In this document: positions 1 to 6,873 of the stretch, one piece after another | Layout of the letters: every line of letters begins with the position of its first letter | How positions within the stretch are numbered: the first letter of the stretch is position 1 | Assembly: GCA_030917125.1 (NCBI GenBank) | Contig: JAUPVH010000012.1 | Span: 1 to 8,051 of the forward strand | Origin: Patescibacteria group bacterium | GTDB taxonomy: Bacteria; Patescibacteriota; Saccharimonadia; CAILAD01; GCA-016700035 | Reading direction: 5' to 3' | Length of the DNA: 8,051 bases | The notes under the pieces: model-generated | Databases searched by the model: none | Seen by the model: only the letters and a program-made list of their open reading frames with translations | Told to the model about the DNA's origin: nothing | Made by a program: the position numbers and the translations under genes

Positions 1-4
1 GCTT

Positions 5-2008
5 ATGAATAAGGCCGATGCTCAAAAGCGTGTAGCACAATTACGTGAGCAACTCGAAAAATATCGTCACAGCTATTATGTCTTAGATGCGCCAGAAGTA
101 GATGATGCGGTGTATGACTCACTCAATAATGAGCTCAAGGCACTGGAAGATGAATTTCCGGAACTGATTACGCCAGATTCACCCACGCAGCGAGTAGGCG
201 GAGAGGCGAGTAATGCTTTTGCAAAAGTAGCACATCAATCCCGCATGCTCTCACTCTCAGACGTTTTTTCATTCGAAGAAGTTGCCAGCTGGGAGAAACG
301 GACTGAAAAACTGCTTGGCTCGCGTCCGCACGAGTATTTTGCCGAACTCAAAATGGATGGCTTGGCGATGAGCCTGATTTACGAAGACGGGCAGTTTGTG
401 CAGGCCGTAACTCGTGGTGATGGTGCGGTTGGCGAAGATGTTACACACACTGTGCGCACGGTTCGAACAATACCGATGAAGCTACATATATCAAAGCAGG
501 TTCCGCAATCGGTGTACGCTGGTCGATTTGAAATTCGCGGTGAGGTGATTCTGCCGAAGAAGGAATTCGCACGGATCAACGCCGAGCGTGAGCAGGAAGG
601 ATTGCCGCTCTTCGCAAATCCACGTAATGCCGGTGCCGGATCCATTCGTCAGCTGGATGCTAACGTGACAGCGGCCCGACGACTTGAATTTATCGTGTTT
701 GGCATTGTTGATTTGGCTCAAAAACTGCCTCTACATTCGGATATGTTGGATTGCGCGCGCGAGCTCGGCTTTAAGGTGGCACCGCATGCTCAGGTATTAC
801 GTAGCTTGGATGAGCTTGAGGGTTACGTACAGAAAGTCGAAGGTCTGCGCGACAAGCTCCCATTCGGCATTGATGGCTTGGTGGTTTCAGTGAATGATCG
901 AGCGGCGTTTTACGAGCTAGGCGTTGTTGGCAAGGCACCGCGGGGTGCAGTGGCGTATAAATTTCCGGCTGAACAAGCCACAACAATTTTAGAAGATATT
1001 CGCGTATCAATCGGTCGCACTGGTGCAGTTACGCCCTACGCCGTACTTACTCCGGTAAAGGTAGCCGGATCCACTGTCAGTCGTGCCACACTCCATAACG
1101 AAGACGAGATTGAGCGTAAGGATTTACGTATTGGGGACACGGTAATTATTCAGAAAGCTGGCGATATAATTCCGGAAGTTGTGAAGCCGCTGGCTGAGTT
1201 TCGTACGGGTAAAGAGAAAAAGTGGCAGATGCCTACGGAAGTAGATGGTGTCGCAGTGGTGCGCCCAGAGGGTGAAGCGGTTGCTCGTCTGGCCGATCTC
1301 TCCGTGGGGCAGGTGCGCTGGCAGCAGCTCATTCATTTTGTAGGCAAAACTGGTTTTGATATTGAGGGATTTGGTGAACGTACAGTAATGCAGCTCATGG
1401 AAGTCGGTCTCATCAAAGAACCTGCCGATGTTTTTACACTTAAGCCTGAAGATCTAGAAGATTTAGATGGGTTTGCGCCACTCAGTGCGGCAAAGCTTGC
1501 CGCTGCAATTCAGCAAAAAAAAGAGATCGGTCTAGCAAAGTTTTTGTTTGCGCTGGGCATACGGCACGTTGGCGAAAAGACTGCTCGAGATATAGCTGGG
1601 CATTTTAAGAGTCTGGAAGCCGTGCGGGCCGCCTCACGTGATGAGCTCGAGCAAATTCCTGGAGTTGGCGGGGTGGTCGCTGAAAGTTTCGCAGAGTGGG
1701 TCAAAAATACCGATGCGCAAAGGCAGGTTGATGCACTACTGCAAGTTGGTGTGCAGGTGCGGGCGGAAAGTGGTCAATCCGGCGGAAAGCTTACCGGTAC
1801 AACCTGGGTCCTGACCGGAACTTTGCCAACACTATCTCGCGATGAGGCAAAAGCTAAGATCTTGTCAGCGGGTGGCGAAGTATCTAGCTCGGTATCAAAG
1901 AAAACCAGCTATGTTCTAGCGGGAGAAGAGGCGGGCTCAAAGCTCGCAAAAGCCGACGCGCTTGGCGTACAGGTTATTGATGAGGCTACTTTCCTCAATA
2001 TGGTCTAA
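5..2008 (+). CDS. ligA: NAD-dependent DNA ligase LigA, zinc-finger cysteines lost
   Basis: This 667-residue protein has the usual LigA length and domain order. It seals nicks in duplex DNA using NAD+ during replication and repair. Seen in the sequence: an NMN-binding domain Ia with the H-S-Y-Y...D-x-x-Y-D pattern at 22-38, and the adenylation motif K-M-D-G with catalytic Lys116. Further nucleotidyltransferase motifs are E-I-R-G-E (177-181), D-G-L-V-V (290-294) and A-Y-K-F-P (317-321, Lys319). An OB fold lies at about 325-405, helix-hairpin-helix repeats at about 440-580 (I-P-G-V-G-G at 551-556), and a BRCT domain at about 592-667. The zinc-finger segment (about 411-436) contains no cysteine, although C4 coordination is the rule in the family; the only Cys in the protein is Cys250. 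The ATG at 5 gives a normal LigA N-terminus; only 4 nt of upstream sequence is visible, so no ribosome site or promoter can be judged. Catalytic residues look intact, so I expect an active enzyme. Confidence 0.97.
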   Translation: MNKADAQKRVAQLREQLEKYRHSYYVLDAPEVDDAVYDSLNNELKALEDEFPELITPDSPTQRVGGEASNAFAKVAHQSRMLSLSDVFSFEEVASWEKRTEKLLGSRPHEYFAELKMDGLAMSLIYEDGQFVQAVTRGDGAVGEDVTHTVRTVRTIPMKLHISKQVPQSVYAGRFEIRGEVILPKKEFARINAEREQEGLPLFANPRNAGAGSIRQLDANVTAARRLEFIVFGIVDLAQKLPLHSDMLDCARELGFKVAPHAQVLRSLDELEGYVQKVEGLRDKLPFGIDGLVVSVNDRAAFYELGVVGKAPRGAVAYKFPAEQATTILEDIRVSIGRTGAVTPYAVLTPVKVAGSTVSRATLHNEDEIERKDLRIGDTVIIQKAGDIIPEVVKPLAEFRTGKEKKWQMPTEVDGVAVVRPEGEAVARLADLSVGQVRWQQLIHFVGKTGFDIEGFGERTVMQLMEVGLIKEPADVFTLKPEDLEDLDGFAPLSAAKLAAAIQQKKEIGLAKFLFALGIRHVGEKTARDIAGHFKSLEAVRAASRDELEQIPGVGGVVAESFAEWVKNTDAQRQVDALLQVGVQVRAESGQSGGKLTGTTWVLTGTLPTLSRDEAKAKILSAGGEVSSSVSKKTSYVLAGEEAGSKLAKADALGVQVIDEATFLNMV

Positions 2009-2036
2009 TTAGCCCGTTTGGCCGAGTCGTTAAAAC

Positions 2037-2065
2037 TTGTGGCGCAAAAAAACTTGGCGTACCAT
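2037..2065 (+). promoter_or_regulatory. Possible weak promoter before the membrane-protein gene
   Basis: TTGTGG (2037-2042), a 17-nt spacer and TACCAT (2060-2065) lie 7 nt before the ATG at 2073. Each hexamer matches consensus only partly (3/6 and 4/6). The geometry resembles the clearer leaderless promoters before gatC and at 7235-7240, which is the main reason to list it. If it is real, transcription would begin practically at the ATG, supporting that start over TTG at 2037. Confidence 0.3.
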
Positions 2066-2072
2066 AAGAGTA

Positions 2073-3158
2073 ATGGACAAAGCGAAAGAAAAATCGGAGC
2101 CTATCCTAGAGGATCAACTGGGTCTTGATGAGGACTCGCCATCGGATTCACAATCGACCACTGAGGCAAATACTGCTGTCGAGTTAACCGACGGCATGGA
2201 GAAGAAAACGACCGATTTACGCCCGTGGTATAAACGCCCAAAAATATGGGGTATCGTGGCGGTAGTACTAATTCTTTTGGTTGCTATAGGAATTGCTTTT
2301 ACAGCTTGGCGCAATCGTACGCTAGCCCAAGAATTTTATACCAATGATTGGCGTGAGCTGATAGCTGCTTCAGAGCTTGTTACGACCGATGCCGAGCAGG
2401 CAACGTATACCAGCTTTGGTGATGTTGAAAAGAGCCTCTTAGATATGCAAAGCAAAGTCGATGATAGCCAGGCTGAGACAAACAAACTTCCAGAATTATT
2501 AGGTGATAAAGAAGCGAAAAGTGCCTATCTTAAAGGTCTCGAAGAGCTTGATAAATACGTTACCTTAGCCAAGAATCAAGCTGCGGGCTTGAAAGACGTG
2601 GATGAGGCGCAACTCGATGAACTTGGCTCAGTGGCGACTGCAACCAAGCTCGCGCTGGAAGATGTGAAAAAGCAAATTACGTATTTACAGGGCTTTTATC
2701 CGGATGACTTCTTCATATTAAACGAGCGTTATGCAACGGTTATCCAGGCATACGAATCAGCTCAAGACGAGGAAAAAGCTAAGCAGGACGAGGAAAAATC
2801 TAAGGAAGATCAGGCCAAGCAAGATAAGGCCAATGCCGAAGAAGCGGTATCACTTTGGACACAGGCTTACATAGCAGGCAATACTACCGAAATGCGTCAA
2901 TATATGACGGCTGCGTTTGCTGCTGAATATGATTTTTCGCAGGTAACATCCAGTAGTAGACAATATAACTATCCAACTACCTATCGCCGGGTGAATACTG
3001 ATAAAAAAGGCGATCAGTACGAGGTTATTGAAACGATAACCTTTGTCTCAAAATCAGATTATTCGGCTGACACAACCTACACCCAAACTTACGCTTTTCT
3101 CGTCAGTCAAAATCCATCCACCAAGCAATGGGCAGTAAACTCGCAACGCTATCAGTAG
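2073..3158 (+). CDS. Single-pass membrane protein with coiled coil and possible NTF2-like C-terminal domain
   Basis: I do not recognise this 361-residue protein. It has an acidic, Ser/Thr-rich N-terminus (1-50) and one hydrophobic segment at about 58-78, preceded by W-Y-K-R-P-K and followed by W-R-N-R. There is no signal-peptidase or lipobox site, so it is probably anchored with the N-terminus inside and about 280 residues outside. A helical region (85-225) leads to a very charged D-E-E-K-x-K-Q heptad stretch (232-255). A final domain of about 105 residues (255-361) opens with E-E-A-V-S-L-W-T-Q-A-Y and ends in alternating strands, as in NTF2-like extracytoplasmic domains; this resemblance is inferred from pattern alone. 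The frame is open from a TTG at 2037, which would add 12 residues. I prefer ATG 2073, since the extra residues fall on a possible promoter. It lies 64 nt after ligA and 46 nt before gatC, and has no evident functional tie to either. Confidence 0.85.
   Translation: MDKAKEKSEPILEDQLGLDEDSPSDSQSTTEANTAVELTDGMEKKTTDLRPWYKRPKIWGIVAVVLILLVAIGIAFTAWRNRTLAQEFYTNDWRELIAASELVTTDAEQATYTSFGDVEKSLLDMQSKVDDSQAETNKLPELLGDKEAKSAYLKGLEELDKYVTLAKNQAAGLKDVDEAQLDELGSVATATKLALEDVKKQITYLQGFYPDDFFILNERYATVIQAYESAQDEEKAKQDEEKSKEDQAKQDKANAEEAVSLWTQAYIAGNTTEMRQYMTAAFAAEYDFSQVTSSSRQYNYPTTYRRVNTDKKGDQYEVIETITFVSKSDYSADTTYTQTYAFLVSQNPSTKQWAVNSQRYQ
2766..2804 (+). repeat. Two copies of a 21-bp coding repeat (heptad repeat)
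   Basis: The 18-nt core GACGAGGAAAAAGCTAAG (2766-2783) recurs at 2787-2804 with one mismatch, a period of 21 nt. It encodes D-E-E-K-A-K-Q then D-E-E-K-S-K-E, and a decayed third unit (D-Q-A-K-Q-D-K) follows to about 2830. Seven-residue periodicity with charged residues fits a coiled-coil or rigid single-helix spacer between the membrane-proximal part and the C-terminal domain. Recent slippage-type duplication is the simple explanation. Confidence 0.75.
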
Positions 3159-3165
3159 TTTTCTC

Positions 3166-3194
3166 CTTACAGGGTCGATTTTTACTGGTATAAT
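3166..3194 (+). promoter_or_regulatory. Strong extended -10 promoter of the gat operon (leaderless gatC)
   Basis: CTTACA (3166-3171, 4/6 to TTGACA), a 17-nt spacer and a perfect TATAAT (3189-3194) are present. TG sits one base before the -10 (3186-3187), making an extended -10. The ATG of gatC begins at 3205, 10 nt after the -10, so the expected start of transcription is about 3201-3205. That leaves no room for a Shine-Dalgarno site, and none is seen. The mRNA is therefore predicted to be leaderless or nearly so. Confidence 0.8.
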
Positions 3195-3204
3195 GTAGGC
3201 TAGT

Positions 3205-3498
3205 ATGAGTGAAGTAAACGAAGAAATTGTCGCCAAAGTTGCTCGTTTGGCGCGTATTGCTTTTTCTGAGTCAGACGCCGAGGCAACCACCCAGGATGTT
3301 GGTCGTGTGCTGCATTTGGTTGATGCACTGCAGGCAGCTAACACCGAAGGAGTGACTCCCACCAGCCAGGTGACTGGCTTGCAGGATGTATTGCGCGAGG
3401 ACGCTGTGGTCTCGTCGGCCGTGCCTCCAGAAAAACTCTTAGAGCGCGCACCGAGACATGAAGGCGGATATATTGTGGTAAAGCGAGTGTTGGGATGA
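3205..3498 (+). CDS. gatC: Aspartyl/glutamyl-tRNA(Asn/Gln) amidotransferase subunit C
   Basis: This 97-residue protein has normal GatC length. GatC is the small chaperone-like subunit that wraps around GatA and holds it to GatB in the cytosolic GatCAB complex. The complex converts misacylated Glu-tRNA(Gln) (and, where relevant, Asp-tRNA(Asn)) to the amide. Seen: the N-terminal helix pair typical of the family (V-A-K-V-A-R-L-A-R-I-A-F at 10-21), then H-L-V-D-A-L (29-34). The late segment L-R-E-D-A-V and the A-P-R-H-E-G-G-Y-I-V-V-K-R-V-L end are also typical (canonical proteins end A-P-x-x-x-x-x-F-x-V-P-x-V-L). It is first in the operon, directly after a strong promoter and probably leaderless. 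Its TGA stop (3496-3498) lies inside the ATGATGA at the start of gatA, implying coupled translation. Confidence 0.95.
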   Translation: MSEVNEEIVAKVARLARIAFSESDAEATTQDVGRVLHLVDALQAANTEGVTPTSQVTGLQDVLREDAVVSSAVPPEKLLERAPRHEGGYIVVKRVLG

Positions 3499-4922
3499 TG
3501 ACGATTGTAGAAGCTTTAGCTCGGCTGGAACGTGGAGAGATAACGGCAGTTGAGCTTACTCAGCAAGCGCTGGCGCGCATTGATGAGGTTGACGACAAAG
3601 TTGCAGCAGTACTTACTCGCTTAGATGATCGTGCGCTCGCGGCAGCAGCAGCCAGCGATGAAAAACGCAAAAATGGCGAAGCGTTAGGACGCTTAGAGGG
3701 AATTCCGTTTACGGCTAAGGATATGTTTTTGGTTGATGGTGTGCGCACCACTGCGGCCTCAAAAATGCTCGATAATTTTATTGCCCCATTTACGGCTACG
3801 GCTATCAAAAAGCTTGAAGCCGAGGGCGCAATTTTAATCGCGACAGTTAACCAGGATGAATATGCGCACGGCGGTTCTACGGAGTATTCGGCCTATGGCC
3901 CGAGCAAGAATCCACGTGATATAGGGCGAGTACCGGGTGGGAGTTCTGGCGGTTCGGCAGCTGCTTTGGCGGCTGGCATTGGTTTGTTTTCAGTTGGTAC
4001 CGATACTGGTGGTAGCATTCGTCAGCCCGCCGCATATTGTGGCGTGGTGGGCGTTAAGCCAACCTATGGATTGATTAGTCGTTTCGGCGTGGTAGCAATG
4101 GCTAGCTCTTTAGATGTGATTGGCCCGTTTGCGCACACCGCCGAGGATGCCGCCTTGTTGACTGATATCATGGCCGGCCAAGATGAAATGGACGCGACAA
4201 CTATTAAATCGGAAAAAGTTGTAAGTGACGTTGTGTCGCCAAAGCGCGTTGGAGTAGTTCGCGAATATATTCAGACTTTGGATGCTGATGTGAGGGTACG
4301 TTATGACGAGGTTTTTGCCCAGCTGACTAAAGCTGGCTGGGAACTTGAGGAGGTGTCGTTGCCGAATTTGGAGTTTGCTTTGCCCTGTTATTACGTCCTT
4401 ACACCTTCGGAAATTTCATCAAACCTCGAACGTTATGACGGCATTCGTTACGGCTCATCGACTGAATCAGCTGGAGATTTAGAAGCTATGTATTCAGCTA
4501 CACGTGGTAAGTTTTTCGGCCCTGAAGTGAAGCGTCGTATCCTTACGGGAACCTACGCTTTGTCGGCGGGCTATTACGACGCCTACTACAAAAAAGCCAT
4601 GCAGCTGCGTACATTGGTTTGCCAAGATTTTGAGCGAGCATTTTCGGAGTTTGATATTTTGATTGGTCCAACCACACCAACTGAAGCGTTTAAATTTGGC
4701 GAGCATTCAGCAGATCCAACCGAAATGTATTTGGCCGATATTATGACGGTGGCGGCCAATCTAGCTGGAATCCCTGCAATTTCGTTGCCAATAGTCGGCG
4801 TGAGTGATATGCCGTTGGGTCTACAGATAATGGCACCGCAAAAAGGCGAAGCTGCCATGTTTGGCGCCGCCCGTGATGCCGAAAACATACTGCAAGTGCA
4901 GTTAGCTGAGGTGAAACTATGA
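3495..4922 (+). CDS. gatA: Glu-tRNA(Gln) amidotransferase subunit A (amidase-signature enzyme)
   Basis: This 475-residue protein has typical GatA length. GatA hydrolyses glutamine (or asparagine) and passes ammonia to GatB. The amidase-signature Ser-cisSer-Lys triad is complete: Lys75 in I-P-F-T-A-K-D, Ser150 in P-G-G-S-S-G-G-S, and nucleophile Ser174 in T-D-T-G-G-S-I-R-Q-P. The spacings equal those of Staphylococcus aureus GatA (Lys79, Ser154, Ser178). Other family blocks are D-E-Y-A-H-G-G-S-T-E (121-130), G-V-K-P-T-Y-G-L-I-S-R-F-G (186-198), Y-D-G-I-R-Y-G (314-320) and D-I-M-T-V-A-A-N-L-A-G (415-425). The start is ATG 3495 or the adjacent ATG 3498; both overlap the gatC stop, and no clear Shine-Dalgarno is visible, which favours coupling to gatC. 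Its own stop TGA overlaps the next ATG at 4919 by the same ATGA arrangement. Nothing suggests loss of activity. Confidence 0.97.
   Translation: MMTIVEALARLERGEITAVELTQQALARIDEVDDKVAAVLTRLDDRALAAAAASDEKRKNGEALGRLEGIPFTAKDMFLVDGVRTTAASKMLDNFIAPFTATAIKKLEAEGAILIATVNQDEYAHGGSTEYSAYGPSKNPRDIGRVPGGSSGGSAAALAAGIGLFSVGTDTGGSIRQPAAYCGVVGVKPTYGLISRFGVVAMASSLDVIGPFAHTAEDAALLTDIMAGQDEMDATTIKSEKVVSDVVSPKRVGVVREYIQTLDADVRVRYDEVFAQLTKAGWELEEVSLPNLEFALPCYYVLTPSEISSNLERYDGIRYGSSTESAGDLEAMYSATRGKFFGPEVKRRILTGTYALSAGYYDAYYKKAMQLRTLVCQDFERAFSEFDILIGPTTPTEAFKFGEHSADPTEMYLADIMTVAANLAGIPAISLPIVGVSDMPLGLQIMAPQKGEAAMFGAARDAENILQVQLAEVKL
4908..4914 (+). promoter_or_regulatory. Strong Shine-Dalgarno for the gene between gatA and gatB
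   Basis: GAGGTGA, a perfect seven-base match to the usual anti-Shine-Dalgarno, lies inside the end of gatA, 4 nt before the ATG at 4919. It contrasts with gatC and gatA, which lack such a site. It supports both the chosen start and real translation of the inserted gene. Confidence 0.75.
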
Positions 4923-5374
4923 CTTTTGTATCGGTGATTTTAGCGGTACTCGTAATCGGCGGACTTTTAATGTATATGCGTAAAGGTTCGGGAGGAAAAT
5001 CTTCTCAACAGAATTTTTCAACGGCAGATAACCCAATCCGCCCAACACTTGATGCCGAGCTGGTTCGTCAGCGCTGGACAGAAATTGCTCACATGCAGGG
5101 TCAAGGTGCTATGGGACTGAAGAACGCGTTGATGGAGGCTGATAAGCTCTTGGACTATGTCATGCAAGCCCAGGGCTTTACCGGCGAAAATATGGGCGAG
5201 CGACTCAAGCGACACGGGGATCGTTTCTCTGACCTTAATGGGGTTTGGGCGGCGCACAAACTGCGCAATCAAGTTGCGCACGACATTCATGTCGATATTG
5301 TAAAGCCGCAGGTCACTAATGCGATTGCCGCATTAGGTCGAGGAATTTCAGATCTTGGAGTGAAATTAGTATGA
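4919..5374 (+). CDS. Membrane-anchored HEPN-like protein inside the gat operon
   Basis: This 151-residue protein has one N-terminal membrane helix (about 3-20), a short basic and polar linker (21-45) and an all-helical cytosolic domain. The helices include E-A-D-K-L-L-D-Y-V-M (73-82), then N-M-G-E-R-L-K (91-97) and W-A-A-H-K-L-R-N-Q-V-A-H-D (110-122). Arg116-Asn-x-x-x-His121 (5264-5281) is the RNxxxH form of the R-X4-6-H motif of HEPN-domain RNases; the helix arrangement also recalls DUF4145-type HEPN proteins. I recall similar membrane-anchored proteins annotated as hypothetical in CPR genomes. HEPN proteins include toxins and defence RNases, but some are non-catalytic, so an RNase role here is inference. 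The start is fixed by a strong ribosome site and the ATGA overlap with gatA; the stop overlaps gatB in the same way. It is therefore co-translated with GatA and GatB, suggesting a stoichiometric or tRNA-linked role. Confidence 0.88.
   Translation: MTFVSVILAVLVIGGLLMYMRKGSGGKSSQQNFSTADNPIRPTLDAELVRQRWTEIAHMQGQGAMGLKNALMEADKLLDYVMQAQGFTGENMGERLKRHGDRFSDLNGVWAAHKLRNQVAHDIHVDIVKPQVTNAIAALGRGISDLGVKLV
5357..5360 (+). promoter_or_regulatory. Shine-Dalgarno of gatB
   Basis: GGAG followed by TGA lies within the end of the upstream gene, 10 nt before the gatB ATG at 5371. This spacing is slightly long but usable. Together with the ATGA overlap it sets the gatB start. Confidence 0.55.
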
Positions 5375-6831
5375 GTGATTATAAGCCAACAATTGGTATC
5401 GAAATTCATGTTCAGCTCGCGACGAAATCAAAAATGTTTTGCACCTGTGATAATGATTCGGTCACTGCTGCTCCAAATACTAATATTTGTCCAATCTGCT
5501 TGGCGTATCCCGGAACATTGCCACTGCCGAACGCCCAGGCAGTGCAGTTGGCTATTCGTTTAGGCTATGGCTTGAACGCTCGGATTCGCGAAACCACCAA
5601 GTTCGATCGCAAAAACTATTTTTACCCTGATAATCCAAAGGGCTATCAGATTACCCAGTTTGATCAGCCGATTGTTGAAGAAGGCTATGTTGAGATCTTT
5701 GTGGACGGTGAGTTCCACAGGGTTCGAGTTGAACGCGCACATCTAGAGGAAGATGCTGGTAAACTTACACATCCGGCGGGCAAAGATTATTCGCTTGTTG
5801 ACCTTAATCGGGCCGGCACGCCACTCTTAGAGATTGTTTCCTATCCAGATATGCATTCGCCATACGCAGCCCGGCGCTATCTTGAAGAAGTCTATGCTAT
5901 TGCCACGACACTGGGTGTGACGCACGGCGATATGCAGCACGGCAATATGAAGTTTGATCTAAATGTCTCTGTCTCAAAGGACGATTCTCTTGGCACGCGT
6001 ACTGAACTTAAAAATTTGAATAGTTTTAGGAATGCTGAGCGAGCATTGGTATACGAAATTGCGCGCCAAATTGAAGTTTTGGAAAACGGTGGGGTGATTG
6101 AGCAGGAGACCCGTGGTTTTGATGATGCTAAGGGTAAAACTTTTTCGCAGCGCTCAAAGGAAGAAGCGCATGATTATCGCTATTTTCCCGAACCAGATAT
6201 TCCACCAATTGTTGTGACGGAAGCTATGCATGAAAAAGAAGCTGACATCAAATCGATACCGCTGCCAATTGCAATCCGTCGCGAGCTGGTGGAGTTGGGC
6301 TTAAGCGTAGATGAGCAAGATGTACTCATTAAGCAAAAAAATACCTCACAGTTTTTTGCTGAGGCGCGTAAGCTGGTTGGCGAAAAAGGTGAGCGTAAGT
6401 TGGTCAATTGGCTGGTTGGCGAATATCAGGCCTGGATAAAACAGCAGACTGCAGGGGATGACGCAGATTCCTTTGTTGCTACGAGTATTACTACTCCGTT
6501 TACTCCGCAGCAACTAGCTGACTTAATCGCTTTGGAGCTTTCGGGCGATATTTCTTCCAGTCAGGCCAAACAGATATTTGCTGAAATTTGCGCCAGTAGT
6601 AACAGCCCTGCAGAAATTATGCAGCGACTGGGTATTGAACAGATTTCTGATGAAGGTGCGCTCGCAGAAATTATTGAAAAAATAGTCGCTGCCAATCCTC
6701 AGGCGGTCGCCGATTATAAAGCCGGACAAGCCAAAGCGCTCGGATTCTTTGTCGGTCAAGTGATGAAAGAAACCAAAGGACAAGCCAACCCACAGGTTGT
6801 AAATAAGCTCATTCAAGAAAAACTGAGTTAA
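5371..6831 (+). CDS. gatB: Aspartyl/glutamyl-tRNA(Asn/Gln) amidotransferase subunit B
   Basis: This 486-residue protein has full GatB length. GatB binds the misacylated tRNA, activates its carboxylate with ATP and receives ammonia from GatA. Seen: the start I-G-I-E-I-H-V-Q-L (8-16), the zinc-site cysteines Cys24, Cys26, Cys40 and Cys43, and F-D-R-K-N-Y-F-Y-P-D-N-P-K-G-Y-Q (78-93). The catalytic-cradle block H-L-E-E-D-A-G-K (124-131) is present, as are E-L-K-N-L-N-S-F-R (212-220) and R-S-K-E-E-A-H-D-Y-R-Y-F-P-E-P-D (261-276). The C-terminal helical and YqeY-like tRNA-recognition domain (about 295-486) ends in the usual L-G-F-F-V-G-Q-V-M-K...V-N-K-L. A small deviation is F-D-L-N-V-S at 195-200, where many homologues have C-D. 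It is the last gene of the gatC-gatA-X-gatB operon. Its TAA stop sits in the A-run that serves as T-tract of the opposing terminator. The presence of GatCAB implies the organism makes Gln-tRNA indirectly. Confidence 0.97.
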   Translation: MSDYKPTIGIEIHVQLATKSKMFCTCDNDSVTAAPNTNICPICLAYPGTLPLPNAQAVQLAIRLGYGLNARIRETTKFDRKNYFYPDNPKGYQITQFDQPIVEEGYVEIFVDGEFHRVRVERAHLEEDAGKLTHPAGKDYSLVDLNRAGTPLLEIVSYPDMHSPYAARRYLEEVYAIATTLGVTHGDMQHGNMKFDLNVSVSKDDSLGTRTELKNLNSFRNAERALVYEIARQIEVLENGGVIEQETRGFDDAKGKTFSQRSKEEAHDYRYFPEPDIPPIVVTEAMHEKEADIKSIPLPIAIRRELVELGLSVDEQDVLIKQKNTSQFFAEARKLVGEKGERKLVNWLVGEYQAWIKQQTAGDDADSFVATSITTPFTPQQLADLIALELSGDISSSQAKQIFAEICASSNSPAEIMQRLGIEQISDEGALAEIIEKIVAANPQAVADYKAGQAKALGFFVGQVMKETKGQANPQVVNKLIQEKLS

Positions 6832-6873
6832 AAAAAGATGCCCCGCCTCGGGATCGGGGATCCGAGGCGGGGC
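6830..6873 (-). terminator. Intrinsic terminator, minus-strand orientation
   Basis: A perfect 12-bp inverted repeat (GCCCCGCCTCGG at 6840-6851 and its complement at 6862-6873) encloses a 10-nt loop. A variant pairing with GGATC/GATCC in the loop region is also possible. Read on the minus strand it is followed by ATC and seven T (6836-6830), a textbook intrinsic terminator. On the plus strand the hairpin is followed by GGTTTC with no T-run, so it would be weak for gatB at best. It therefore marks the 3' end of a minus-strand transcript. Confidence 0.85.

Noticed and set aside
2010..2040. tRNA-like D-arm sequence GGCCGAGTCGTTAAA just after ligA
   Set aside because: It resembles the D-arm of Ser/Leu tRNAs, but no anticodon stem, no T-arm (TTCGANTC) and no matching acceptor arm follow in the next 90 nt.
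2037..2072. TTG start adding 12 residues to the membrane-protein gene
   Set aside because: No ribosome site precedes TTG 2037, and the extension covers a possible promoter; ATG 2073 gives a plausible acidic N-terminus.
6840..6873. Strong plus-strand terminator for gatB
   Set aside because: The hairpin is strong but the plus strand has no T-run after it; the T7 tract is on the minus strand.
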